A DNA stretch of 64,000 nucleotides from Paracoccaceae bacterium (GTDB lineage: Bacteria > Pseudomonadota > Alphaproteobacteria > Rhodobacterales > Rhodobacteraceae): assembly GCA_947468085.1 (NCBI GenBank), contig CANIKY010000001.1, positions 40,397 through 104,396 on the forward strand. Reading direction: 5' to 3'. Within the stretch, counting starts at the first letter, position 1, and each line of letters starts with the position of its first letter. Below, piece after piece: positions 39,758-49,140 of the stretch. The notes below the pieces were generated by a model. It made no database searches, had not been told where the DNA came from, and worked only from the letters and a program-made list of their open reading frames with translations. The translations under genes and the position numbers were made by a program.

Positions 39758-41890
39758 TCACTTGCGGCATTCATGCTGCGGTCCTTGTGCAGCACTTCCA
39801 CCAAATCCCAAAAGCTCGACCGTCAAGCCGAAATCCGTGCTTGGCTCTACACTAGTCGAGGACGTGTACCTGCGCGAGACGGAAAGATCGACCAAAAGAC
39901 ATTCATTCTTGTAGTTCAGCTGCAAACCGGCCTGTGCCGCGCTTTTTGAGACAAAGTCATATCGGTTGGTCAGGTGCGCCGTCCAGTTGGATGTCATGGC
40001 ATAGGTGCTGTTCAGCACAAGTTCGCGCACGTCTTGGCTGCGATTTTCTTGGAGATCGGCCAAAATAAAACGATACCCCCCCGACATATTTATCTTGCTC
40101 CGGCTCACTTGAAACAGCACCTCGGCCTTGGATGGGTTTAGATCATCGTTCAAGAGGAACCGCGACAAAACGCCAAGGTGGTCAGGATTGTCCATCGACC
40201 ATGACAATAGCCAATCTGAATTGAGGCCCGAAAGGCCAGAGGGTTCGCTGAACTGGGTCAGATTTTCCAAACGCACCACACGCCCGGCCGTGGCGTCCAT
40301 CGTCCATCCCGCAGGGGTGGTGCCAAAATAATGGCCCCCCAGATTAACCCGCGTGCCGCCTTCAAAGGCATCAACTCCGGCAAAGCGGTCAAGGCTGAAC
40401 AGATTGCTTTCGTCAAATTCCACCAATGCCGAATCTTCATTTGGAATGCGGCCGTCAGGAGGGGGGGCAGACACCAGTTGCACCACGGGTTCGATCACTT
40501 GCACCTTGTCTTGGGCATTGGTTTTAACCCATGGCCAGCGCAGCGCCAAACCGGCGGTGGCTGTGGTGCGATTGGGACTTCCGCCATACTTGGCATCTTG
40601 GCGGATGCGGTATAAATCTGCTGCGCCGTCCAAGCCACTGGACAATTGCATCCCGTTGTCAAAGGTCCAATTGCGCCGCCATGTGCCGGTAAGGCTAAGG
40701 CGCACCATATCGCGGCCATCGGCGACCATGTCAGCATTGGTGTCTGTGGGGACATCCGAGGGGCGATAGAGGCTGTGCGATTGCAATTCAAATCCGCCTT
40801 CGCCGCCCAAGACAGCCGGTACAAATCGACGGTGCAGCCCCAAATCTGACAGGGCGGCGGGCTGGGTCGTGTTGCTTTCGCCTTCGCGCAACGAATGCAA
40901 TCCGGTGAATTGCCCTGAGAAATAGGCGTCGCGTTGCACGCGGGTGATGCCCACGGTTGAATCCAGTCGGTCAGCTTCGGTGATGCCATAATCTACCAGA
41001 TAGGCGTCGTCGCTGACTGTGATGCCGTGAAAGGCCAATTGATAGCCGCGACCCAGATCAAAAGTGCCCGTGGCTGACAGATAGCCGCGACCCTCGCCGG
41101 GCAGGGTTTGGTCGCTTGTCACAGCGCCGTTTATGGTGAGTGTGCCTTGGGAGAAGGCCTGTCTGTAGCGCAGGTTCATCGTCGCCCCTCCGCCCGAAGT
41201 GACATAGGGCGTCAGCAGAACATCGCGGTCGGGGGCTAAGGCTATGAAATAGGGCAGCAAAACGCCACCGCCCAGACCAGTGGTGGTGCGGATTTTGGGT
41301 GTCAAAAAGCCTGTCACGCGGTCCAGCGTTGGGTCGGGCACGCGCAAGACGGGCAGATACATCACCGGCAGACCCGCAAAGCGCAAGCTGGCATCCGAGA
41401 ACCAGATTTGCTGCGCTTGTGCGTCATGCACCACTTCGCGGGCGCGTATCTCCCACAAAGGTGTCGTCGATCCGGCGCAGATCGTGCAAGACGAGGCCGC
41501 GACAGCGCGCAGGGCCGTATAACGCCCTTTATCCGATCGTTGCATCTGGTTTGCTGACAATTGCAGCTTTTGTTGCAACATGATGCGGGCCGATGTTAAC
41601 ACACCTTCGGTCAAATCGGCGGACAGATCGGCTTGATCGGCCAGCATCAGATTGCCCAAGCCGTCGTCAATTCGGATAGGACCAGTGATAGATAGACGGT
41701 CGGTCGCTTTGTCATAGATGATCGTTGAGGCGGTCAGGTGCTGGCCGTTGAAAAACACCTCGACATGGCCCTTGGCGGACAAAACACTGTCTGACTGCAC
41801 GGTGACTTGGTCGGCCACCAAAGTAGCCTGATCTTCGGCCCGCGCAGAGGGTGCCGCCAAAAGGGCTAGGGCAAGCAGCAGCCAGCGCAT
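39758..41890 (-). CDS. lptD: LPS-assembly protein LptD
   Basis: Likely start MRWLLLALALLAAPSARAEDQATLVADQVTVQSDSVLSAKGHVEVFF; OstA-like N-domain and beta-barrel; lpt gene neighbourhood. Confidence 0.94.
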   Translation of the reverse strand: MRWLLLALALLAAPSARAEDQATLVADQVTVQSDSVLSAKGHVEVFFNGQHLTASTIIYDKATDRLSITGPIRIDDGLGNLMLADQADLSADLTEGVLTSARIMLQQKLQLSANQMQRSDKGRYTALRAVAASSCTICAGSTTPLWEIRAREVVHDAQAQQIWFSDASLRFAGLPVMYLPVLRVPDPTLDRVTGFLTPKIRTTTGLGGGVLLPYFIALAPDRDVLLTPYVTSGGGATMNLRYRQAFSQGTLTINGAVTSDQTLPGEGRGYLSATGTFDLGRGYQLAFHGITVSDDAYLVDYGITEADRLDSTVGITRVQRDAYFSGQFTGLHSLREGESNTTQPAALSDLGLHRRFVPAVLGGEGGFELQSHSLYRPSDVPTDTNADMVADGRDMVRLSLTGTWRRNWTFDNGMQLSSGLDGAADLYRIRQDAKYGGSPNRTTATAGLALRWPWVKTNAQDKVQVIEPVVQLVSAPPPDGRIPNEDSALVEFDESNLFSLDRFAGVDAFEGGTRVNLGGHYFGTTPAGWTMDATAGRVVRLENLTQFSEPSGLSGLNSDWLLSWSMDNPDHLGVLSRFLLNDDLNPSKAEVLFQVSRSKINMSGGYRFILADLQENRSQDVRELVLNSTYAMTSNWTAHLTNRYDFVSKSAAQAGLQLNYKNECLLVDLSVSRRYTSSTSVEPSTDFGLTVELLGFGGSAAQGPQHECRK

Positions 41891-42984
41891 CAGCCATCCT
41901 CCAGATGGAGTAAAAAGCCCAAGGCCATAAGCAAGGCCACTAAAGGCGGGCTCCACGCGGCCAAGATTGCGGGGATCTGGCCGTTCTCGCCCAAGACTTG
42001 CCCGAAGTTGCGCAAAAAGAACACCCCAAAACCGGCCAAGAGTGCGAGCAGCACCAAGGTCCCGGTTTGCGCCACGCGCGCGTGGCGCATGGTGAAGCCC
42101 GCAGCAATCAGCACCATGGCGGCCAAAAGCAGCGGATGGGCCAGTTCGACCTGATACCAGACAAAGTAATTGCGCGCCGAAAATCCAGCCCGTTCTAGGC
42201 CCGCGACATAGGCGGGCAGGTTCCAAAAGCTGATAGCGCTTGGCATGCCGAAACTGTCGTGGATCTGGTCACGGGTAAGCTCGGTAGCCAAAGTCGCCCC
42301 TTGGCCCAAAATTTGTACCCCGCGCTGGGGGTTGGCATCCGAAAGGGTCCAAAGGCGGGCAGTCTTAAGCGCCCAAAAGCCCGGGATTAAAGTGGCCTCT
42401 GCCGCCTCAATCCGCTCAATGGGGGTGCCATCGGGGCCGAAGGTCAAAAAACTTACTTCATAAAGGGCTGTGCCATCCAGATTGGCGCGCGTGGCTTCGA
42501 TCACGGTTTGGCCCGCCTGATCGCCTTGGCGCAACCACAACCCCGCCTCCGAGATGGACAGGATCGATCCGCCCCGTGCATGGCCCTCAGACAAAAGATC
42601 ATACCTATGCGAGGTGGCGGCCACCAAAGGGTTTAACACCCCAACGGCGAAAGCGCCGATCGCCAAGGCTGTCACAACCGGTGCCAGCAAAAACGACAGG
42701 CCCGACCGCCCGGCCGTGCGCACAACCACCAGTTCGCACGATCGCGACAGGCCCAAGAACAAGGCTATGGCCGAAAGCATCACGATCAACGGCAAAATCC
42801 GGTAAAGTGTGGCGGGTACCTTCAGGCAGGCCAGCACAAATGCCTGTGTTAAACTGATGGCGGGGTCGGAAAATTGGCGGATCTCTTCGATCATGTCGAT
42901 CATCACGAAAAGGGCAAAAAATCCCGCAAAGATCTGCAAAAACAAAAGCGAAAAACGCCGTGCGATGTATAGGTTCAAGATCAT
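41890..42984 (-). CDS. lptG: LPS export ABC transporter permease LptG
   Basis: MILNLYIARRFSLLFLQIFAGFFALFVMIDMIEEIRQF; YjgP/YjgQ family, second of two permeases. Confidence 0.94.
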   Translation of the reverse strand: MILNLYIARRFSLLFLQIFAGFFALFVMIDMIEEIRQFSDPAISLTQAFVLACLKVPATLYRILPLIVMLSAIALFLGLSRSCELVVVRTAGRSGLSFLLAPVVTALAIGAFAVGVLNPLVAATSHRYDLLSEGHARGGSILSISEAGLWLRQGDQAGQTVIEATRANLDGTALYEVSFLTFGPDGTPIERIEAAEATLIPGFWALKTARLWTLSDANPQRGVQILGQGATLATELTRDQIHDSFGMPSAISFWNLPAYVAGLERAGFSARNYFVWYQVELAHPLLLAAMVLIAAGFTMRHARVAQTGTLVLLALLAGFGVFFLRNFGQVLGENGQIPAILAAWSPPLVALLMALGFLLHLEDG

Positions 42985-44096
42985 GCCCACCCCCTTTGGG
43001 GGCGTCGGTTGCGTCCGGCCGAACTTAGCAAACCCCAAGCAATAACTAAGCCGATGAGAGGGGCTAAATAGGCCAAAACCCAGCCGCCTGCCACTTTGGG
43101 CCCCCACTCTGCCGCCGCTGTGTTAAGGCCCTGCACCAAGATCAACAAGGCCACCGCCAGCACAATCTGCCGCCACAAGCCAAACCGGCTGAACCCGCCC
43201 AAGATGAGCGCGCCAAACCCCACCAGCGTCACACAGATTGCCAAAAGCGGCTCGGCAAACCTGATATGCGCGTCAAAGATCAGGCTCTTGGCCTGTGCGC
43301 CCGTTTCATCCAGAAGGCTTTGGGTGGGCCATAAAAGCTCTGCCGTGGTCAATTCGCCGGGCCCGCGTCTATGGGACCCCGCAGCTTTTAACAAAGCGCC
43401 AAGGTCAAAAGTGAAATCACCAAAGCGCGTCATGGATAAACGCTGGGTCTTGGTATCCAACGCTTGGGCCATGCCGTCCAGCATAATCAGCTTTGGCCCC
43501 GCATCCCCGCGTGCAAAAAGGGCTTTGCGGGCGGTATAGGTGGTGCGAAGATCTGGGGTGCGGCTGTCGGCCAAGAACAGGTCCAACAACTCGCCTTGCG
43601 GCGAGATCTCGCGGATATACACAGTCACATTGGGTGCAGGATGGGTAAAGCGGCCCTCGGCCAGATACCGCGCTGTGATGTTTTCTGTAATCGTCGCCCG
43701 CGCTGATTCGAGTGCTGAGCGGCTGGCCGGGACCAGCGCATGGCCCAAAATGGCCATCAATACCCCCACCACTAGCCCAAAATACAAAACCGGCCGCGCC
43801 AATTGGTATGCCGAAAAACCCGTGGCTTGCATGACCACCAACTCGCTTTCGGTCATCATGCGGTTGGTAACATAGACGGTGGCGATAAAAGCCGCGACAG
43901 GCAGCACCAGTTTGATCACCATAGGCAGCGTCAGCAGCGAGAATTCCAAAAAGACCAAGGCCGACTGCCCGTCGCCGATCAATTGATCAAACAGGCCCAC
44001 GGCCTTGTTCATCCAGTACACCCCGACCAGAACAAGCGCGAAGAACCCGAACAACTGCAGGAATTGCAACAGAAGATATCGGTCGATCCGGGGCAA
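42981..44096 (-). CDS. lptF: LPS export ABC transporter permease LptF
   Basis: ORF 42981..44213; probable TTG start (LPRIDRYLLLQFLQLFGFFALVLVGVYWMNKAV) with AAAGGA Shine-Dalgarno upstream. Confidence 0.92.
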   Translation of the reverse strand: MPRIDRYLLLQFLQLFGFFALVLVGVYWMNKAVGLFDQLIGDGQSALVFLEFSLLTLPMVIKLVLPVAAFIATVYVTNRMMTESELVVMQATGFSAYQLARPVLYFGLVVGVLMAILGHALVPASRSALESARATITENITARYLAEGRFTHPAPNVTVYIREISPQGELLDLFLADSRTPDLRTTYTARKALFARGDAGPKLIMLDGMAQALDTKTQRLSMTRFGDFTFDLGALLKAAGSHRRGPGELTTAELLWPTQSLLDETGAQAKSLIFDAHIRFAEPLLAICVTLVGFGALILGGFSRFGLWRQIVLAVALLILVQGLNTAAAEWGPKVAGGWVLAYLAPLIGLVIAWGLLSSAGRNRRPQRGWA

Positions 44097-44263
44097 ATCC
44101 GATCCTTTGGGTTTGGGCGATACAACCACGACTGTTAAAGTGTAAACCCAAAGTGGGGCGGGGAAAACTGGTATCTGGCCAATTGCGGCTGTGAGGTCTA
44201 GCCTAGTCTTCAATCTTGCCTGTGCGCTGCAGCGCTTGGCCCCTTTTTGGTGGAGTATCTTCT

Positions 44264-45748
44264 ATGAGCGACGTGTTGATCCCTGAAATCCTGCCACTGA
44301 ATGCCGAAGATCTGGCTGCCCACCAAGGGCGCATTGTGGTTTTGGTCGACGGCGATGCGCCGACCTCTGGTGTGGCCAAAAGGTTGGACAGGCTGACCCG
44401 CGGTGCAGTCCGCCGTGCTATGGCGGGCGAGGCTTGGGGTCGGGTGAAACCGGGTGAGGCTATGGAATTGGCCTATCCCGCAGGGTTGGCCGCAGAGGCG
44501 CTGCATCTTTTGCGCCTGCCGCGCCGTGCCGAGGTGGCGATGGCGCGCAAGGCTGGCGGTGCCATCGCACGGCTTTGCGGCAAAGACCCTGTCTTGGCGC
44601 TGGTCGAAGGCCACCCCCGCCATGCCGATCTGATCTTGGGCCTTTTGTTGCGCGCTTACAGTTTTGATCACTACAAATCGGGCGAGAAAAAAGCCAAGGG
44701 CAGTGTCACGCTGATGGTGAATGATGTGGCGGCGGTGCAAGCCTCTTACACAGCGGCCAGTGCTTTGGCGCAGGGCGTGTTTTTGACGCGTGATCTGGTC
44801 AATGAACCGGCCAATGTGCTGACGACCACCGAGTTTTCGCACCGCCTGACGGGTCTGCGCGCCCTTGGCGTGCAAGTCGAGGTGCTGGACGAGGCCGAGT
44901 TGGAACGCCTTGGCATGCGCCTTTTGTTGGGGGTGGGCGTCGGGTCAGAGTGCCCCTCGCAAGTTGTGGTAATGCGCTGGAACGGTGGGGTGGCGGGCGA
45001 GGCCCCCTTTGCGCTGGTGGGCAAGGGCGTGTGCTTTGACACGGGCGGCATCTCGATCAAGCCGGCAGGTGGCATGGAAGAGATGACGATGGATATGGGC
45101 GGGGCCGGGGTTGTGGCCGGGGTGATGAAAACCTTGGCGCTGCGCGGGGCCAAGGCCAATGTGGTGGGGCTGGTGGGGCTGGTGGAAAACATGCCCGACG
45201 GGCGCGCCCAAAGACCCGGCGACATTGTGACATCGATGAAGGGCGATACTGTCGAAGTGATCAACACCGATGCCGAGGGGCGCTTGGTGCTGGCCGATGT
45301 GCTTTGGTATGCGCAAGAAACCTTTCATCCCAAGGGGATCATCAATCTGGCGACCTTGACGGGGGCCATCATTGTGGCTTTGGGGTCGGAACATGCAGGC
45401 GTGTTTTCCAACAACGATGCCCTGTGCAATGCGTTCCTGAAGGCCGCAGCGGCCGAGCATGAGGGTGCTTGGCGCATGCCCATGGGCCAGGCCTATGATG
45501 ACAAGTTGAAGTCGCGGCTGGCAGATATGATGAACGTGGGCGGGCGTGATGGCGGGGCGATCGTGGCAGCCCAGTTCATCAAGCGGTTCATCAAAGACGA
45601 TATGCCTTGGGTGCATCTGGATATCGCCGGAGTGACGCTGCTAAAGGGCGATACGTCTACAGCGCCCAAGGGGGCGACGGGATGGGGCGTTTTGGCGCTG
45701 AACCGGTTGATCGCGGATATGTTTGAAACCGTGCCTGCAAAGGCCTAA
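44264..45748 (+). CDS. pepA: Leucyl aminopeptidase
   Basis: M17 motifs VGKGVCFDTGGISIKPAGGMEEMTMDMGGAG and NTDAEGRLVLADVL. Confidence 0.97.
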   Translation: MSDVLIPEILPLNAEDLAAHQGRIVVLVDGDAPTSGVAKRLDRLTRGAVRRAMAGEAWGRVKPGEAMELAYPAGLAAEALHLLRLPRRAEVAMARKAGGAIARLCGKDPVLALVEGHPRHADLILGLLLRAYSFDHYKSGEKKAKGSVTLMVNDVAAVQASYTAASALAQGVFLTRDLVNEPANVLTTTEFSHRLTGLRALGVQVEVLDEAELERLGMRLLLGVGVGSECPSQVVVMRWNGGVAGEAPFALVGKGVCFDTGGISIKPAGGMEEMTMDMGGAGVVAGVMKTLALRGAKANVVGLVGLVENMPDGRAQRPGDIVTSMKGDTVEVINTDAEGRLVLADVLWYAQETFHPKGIINLATLTGAIIVALGSEHAGVFSNNDALCNAFLKAAAAEHEGAWRMPMGQAYDDKLKSRLADMMNVGGRDGGAIVAAQFIKRFIKDDMPWVHLDIAGVTLLKGDTSTAPKGATGWGVLALNRLIADMFETVPAKA

Positions 45749-45755
45749 GATCAAA

Positions 45756-46235
45756 ATGCCCGCCACTGCAGTTTTTTACCATTTGATGCGCGCCGGCTTG
45801 GACGAGACGGTGATGACCACCGTGACCCGTGCACAAGGGGCTGGCTGGCGCGTGATGATCCGTGCGCCAGATCTGTCGCTGTTGCAGCGGTTGGATGCAA
45901 AGCTTTGGTTGGGGCCTCAAGAGGGGTTTTTGGCCCATGGTTTGGCAGGCGGGCCCCATGACGCAGATCAACCCGTGCTGCTGGGTCAGGCAAAGATACC
46001 CAACGGCGCGCAGGGGCTGATGCTGTTGGCAGGGGCAGAAGCCAGCCCAGACGAGGTGGCAGGGCTTGAACGGATCTGGGTGCTGTTTGACGGGTCTGAC
46101 CCCGACGCCGTAGCCCAAGCGCGCCAAAGCTGGACACGCTTCTCAAGCTGGGGTCTGGCCGCGCAATACTGGAGCGATGAGGACGGCGCTTGGGTCAAAA
46201 AATCGGACCGTGCCGCAGCGCCACCCGCGGCGTGA
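45756..46235 (+). CDS. holC: DNA polymerase III subunit chi
   Basis: MPATAVFYHLMRAGLDETVMTTVTRAQGAGWRVMIRAPD...; follows pepA as commonly seen. Confidence 0.92.
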   Translation: MPATAVFYHLMRAGLDETVMTTVTRAQGAGWRVMIRAPDLSLLQRLDAKLWLGPQEGFLAHGLAGGPHDADQPVLLGQAKIPNGAQGLMLLAGAEASPDEVAGLERIWVLFDGSDPDAVAQARQSWTRFSSWGLAAQYWSDEDGAWVKKSDRAAAPPAA

Positions 46236-46301
46236 CGATCGTCCCGACCCGGCCGAAGCTGCGATACATCGCGTGCTTCGGGCGGCCCAAGATTTGCGCC
46301 C

Positions 46302-46943
46302 TTACCCGCGCAAAGCCCGCGCCTCGGCCGCAAGGGCAGTGATCTGGGCCCAATCGCCCTTGGCCAAAGCCTCTTTCGGCGCGACCCAACTGCCGCCCAC
46401 GCATAAGATGTTGGGCAGGCCCAAATAATCGCGCGCGTTCTTCAGGCTGATCCCGCCTGTGGGGCAGAATTTCACCTGCGGCAGGGGTGATCTGATCGAC
46501 TTAAGATACGCCGCCCCGCCCGCTTGTTCGGCGGGGAAGAACTTTTGCACCGTATAGCCTTTTTCCAGCAGCGCCATAATCTCTGACGCGGTGGCGGCGC
46601 CGGGCAACAAGGGCAGCTCGTACTCTGCACAGGCCTCCAACAACCGCTCGGTCGCGCCGGGCGAGACCCCAAACTTGGCCCCCGCCGCCTTGGCGGCCTT
46701 GACATCGGCAGGGGTCAGCAAGGTGCCCGCGCCCACAACGCCGCCTTCAACCTCGGCCATGATGCGAATGGCGTCTAGGGCCACGGGGGTGCGCAAGGTC
46801 ACTTCCAAAGCTGGCAAGCCCCCCGCCACCAGCGCTTGGGCCAGATGGCGGGCATGGGAGAGATCATCCACCACGATCACCGGCACCACGGGGGCAAGGC
46901 GGCAGATCTCTGCGGCGCGGCGGGACTGTTCGGCGGGGGTCAT
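46302..46943 (-). CDS. eda: KDPG aldolase
   Basis: 213 aa; [68 protein letters not shown]. Confidence 0.97.
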   Translation of the reverse strand: MTPAEQSRRAAEICRLAPVVPVIVVDDLSHARHLAQALVAGGLPALEVTLRTPVALDAIRIMAEVEGGVVGAGTLLTPADVKAAKAAGAKFGVSPGATERLLEACAEYELPLLPGAATASEIMALLEKGYTVQKFFPAEQAGGAAYLKSIRSPLPQVKFCPTGGISLKNARDYLGLPNILCVGGSWVAPKEALAKGDWAQITALAAEARALRG

Positions 46944-46986
46944 GGCGATTTCCTTTCGCCCTTGGGCGCTGTTGGAGAGGGCAGGA

Positions 46987-47021
46987 GCCTCCGGCGGGGA
47001 TATTTGGACACATATGAAAGG
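46987..47021. repeat. Dispersed intergenic repeat, copy D (inverted orientation)
   Basis: GCCTCCGGCGGGGATATTTGGACACATATGAAAGG; forms an inverted pair with copy E (33/35 identical arms). Confidence 0.9.
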
Positions 47022-47146
47022 GCAAGGAAGTGAGGGAGGATCGGGCCCCCCGCCACGGGCCGGAAACCGGGGGCAGCAGGGGGCCTTTCACATGTGACGG
47101 CCATCGGCGTCCCCGCCTGTACCGCACCTTTATCTTCCGACCTTAT

Positions 47147-47181
47147 CCTTTCATATGTGTTAAAATATCCCCGCCGGAGGC
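47147..47181. repeat. Dispersed intergenic repeat, copy E
   Basis: CCTTTCATATGTGTTAAAATATCCCCGCCGGAGGC. Confidence 0.9.
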
Positions 47182-47198
47182 ACTTTTTCTTTGGTTCA

Positions 47199-49004
47199 TC
47201 AGTAAAGGCTGGAGGCCCCTTCGGTCGAAGGGCCCACTTGGGCGCGAAGGGCGGCGAAAAGCTCGCGGCCAAGGCCCCAGGCGTTGGCGGATAGGTCAGC
47301 TGTGGCGAGCGGGCGCTGGTCGAGATCGGCGACCAGCACGGTCAGCGTGCCTGCGAGTGCATCCAGCCGCACCACATCGCCGTCGCGCAGTTTGGCGATA
47401 GGGCCACCGGCGGCGGCTTCGGGTGAGATATGGATCGCGGCGGGCACTTTGCCCGAGGCGCCGGACATGCGCCCGTCGGTCACCAGCGCCACTTTCAGGC
47501 CGCGGTCTTGCAGGATCGACAGCGTAGGGGTCAGCGAGTGCAGTTCGGGCATGCCATTGGCTTGCGGGCCTTGGAATCGCACGACCACAATGGTGTCAGA
47601 GGTGAATTCGCCCGCCTTAAACGCCGCTTTGACGGCGTTTTGGTCGTGAAACACCCGCACGGGGGCCTCGATCACATGGCGTTCGGGCGCCACGGCCGAG
47701 ACTTTGATCACGCCGCGACCCAAGTTGCCCGACAGTTGTTTCAAGCCGCCGGTCGCGGCGAAGGGGGTGGCTATGGGGCGGATGATTTTGTCGTTCAGAG
47801 TTTCCTGAGCCCCCAAGGCCCAAGCGATGCGGCCGTCCGTCAGCTTTGGTTCCATCCGGTAGGCCGCCAAGCCATCGCCCATCACGGTTTTGGCATCGGC
47901 GTGCAGCAAGCCTGCATCCATCAGCTCGCGCATCAAAAGCCCCAAACCGCCCGCCGCGTGAAAGGCGTTCACGTCCGCCATGCCGTTGGGATAGACCTTG
48001 GCCATCAAGGGCACGGATTGCGAGATCTCGTCAAAATCGGCCAGATCCAGCAAGACGCCCGAGGCGCGGGCCATGGCGGGCAGGTGCAAGATCAGGTTGG
48101 TCGACCCGCCCGTGGCCATCAGCCCGACGATGCCGTTCACATAGGCGCGCTCGTCAAGGATGTCGCCTGCGGGGCGAAAGTCATTTCCCAGCGCGGTGAT
48201 CGCGGCAGCGCGTTCCACCGCCGCCGCCGTCAGCGCATCGCGCAAGGGGGTGCCGGGATTGACAAAGGACGATCCGGGCAGGTGCAGGCCCATGAATTCC
48301 ATCAGCATCTGATTGGTATTGGCGGTGCCGTAAAAGGTGCAAGTGCCAATGCCGTGGTACGAGGCCATCTCGGCCGCCATCAGGGCATCGCGACCCACTT
48401 CGCCATTGGCAAAGGCATTGCGCACGCGGGATTTTTCTTCGTTGGGCAGGCCAGAGGTCATCGGGCCTGCGGGCACAAAGACAGCCGGAATATGGCCAAA
48501 GGTGGCGGCGGCGATGATCAGGCCGGGCACGATTTTATCGCAGACCCCCAAATACAGCGCCGCATCAAAGGTGTTGTGCGACAGGGCAATCCCCGCTGCC
48601 ATAGCGATGACATCGCGCGAAAACAGCGACATCTCCATCCCCGGTTGGCCTTGGGTGACACCGTCACACATGGCGGGCACGCCGCCGGCCACTTGGGCCG
48701 TGGCCCCAACGCGGCGGGCGGCGGTGCGGATCAGGTTGGGGTAATGTTCATAGGGTTGGTGGGCGGACAGCATGTCGTTATAAGCCGTCACCACGCCGAT
48801 ATTGGGGGCCTGTGCTGCGGCAAGCGCGTCTTTGTCTTGTCCCATCGCCGCATAGGCATGGGCCTGATTGCCGCAGGCCAGATGGCCGCGCACTGGCCCT
48901 TTGCTGACGGCTTGGCCGATCCTGTCAAGATACAGCCCCCGCGCGGCGGCCGATCTTGCGCGGATCCGGTCGGTGACGCGGGCGATGGTGGGGTGCAGGG
49001 CCAT
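47199..49004 (-). CDS. edd: Phosphogluconate dehydratase
   Basis: 601 aa; IlvD/Edd family with [36 protein letters not shown]; adjacent to eda. Confidence 0.97.
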   Translation of the reverse strand: MALHPTIARVTDRIRARSAAARGLYLDRIGQAVSKGPVRGHLACGNQAHAYAAMGQDKDALAAAQAPNIGVVTAYNDMLSAHQPYEHYPNLIRTAARRVGATAQVAGGVPAMCDGVTQGQPGMEMSLFSRDVIAMAAGIALSHNTFDAALYLGVCDKIVPGLIIAAATFGHIPAVFVPAGPMTSGLPNEEKSRVRNAFANGEVGRDALMAAEMASYHGIGTCTFYGTANTNQMLMEFMGLHLPGSSFVNPGTPLRDALTAAAVERAAAITALGNDFRPAGDILDERAYVNGIVGLMATGGSTNLILHLPAMARASGVLLDLADFDEISQSVPLMAKVYPNGMADVNAFHAAGGLGLLMRELMDAGLLHADAKTVMGDGLAAYRMEPKLTDGRIAWALGAQETLNDKIIRPIATPFAATGGLKQLSGNLGRGVIKVSAVAPERHVIEAPVRVFHDQNAVKAAFKAGEFTSDTIVVVRFQGPQANGMPELHSLTPTLSILQDRGLKVALVTDGRMSGASGKVPAAIHISPEAAAGGPIAKLRDGDVVRLDALAGTLTVLVADLDQRPLATADLSANAWGLGRELFAALRAQVGPSTEGASSLY

Positions 49005-49046
49005 GGGAACCTCGACAGAAAGCTTGGGCGTGGATTAGCAAAGCTC

Positions 49047-49058
49047 GTTAGCGCTAAC
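49047..49058. promoter_or_regulatory. Palindromic operator GTTAGCGCTAAC upstream of edd (LacI-family-like)
   Basis: Perfect 12-bp palindrome, 43 bp upstream of the edd start, central CG typical of LacI-family sites. Confidence 0.65.
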
Positions 49059-49140
49059 AACAGCTAATTGCTTAGACGCGAGTTCTGATACCGCAAATCG
49101 GGGCCTTTCGAAAGGGCGCCGATGGGGTTAAACGGGCTGC

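Noticed and set aside
46987-47181. Insertion sequence between edd and eda
   Set aside because: Inverted repeats are present but the 125-bp interior cannot encode a transposase; treated as a non-autonomous repeat.
47430-49067. 545-aa plus-strand ORF opposite edd
   Set aside because: Antisense shadow ORF over a clear edd gene; His/Gln/Gly/Arg-rich composition typical of GC-rich antisense frames.
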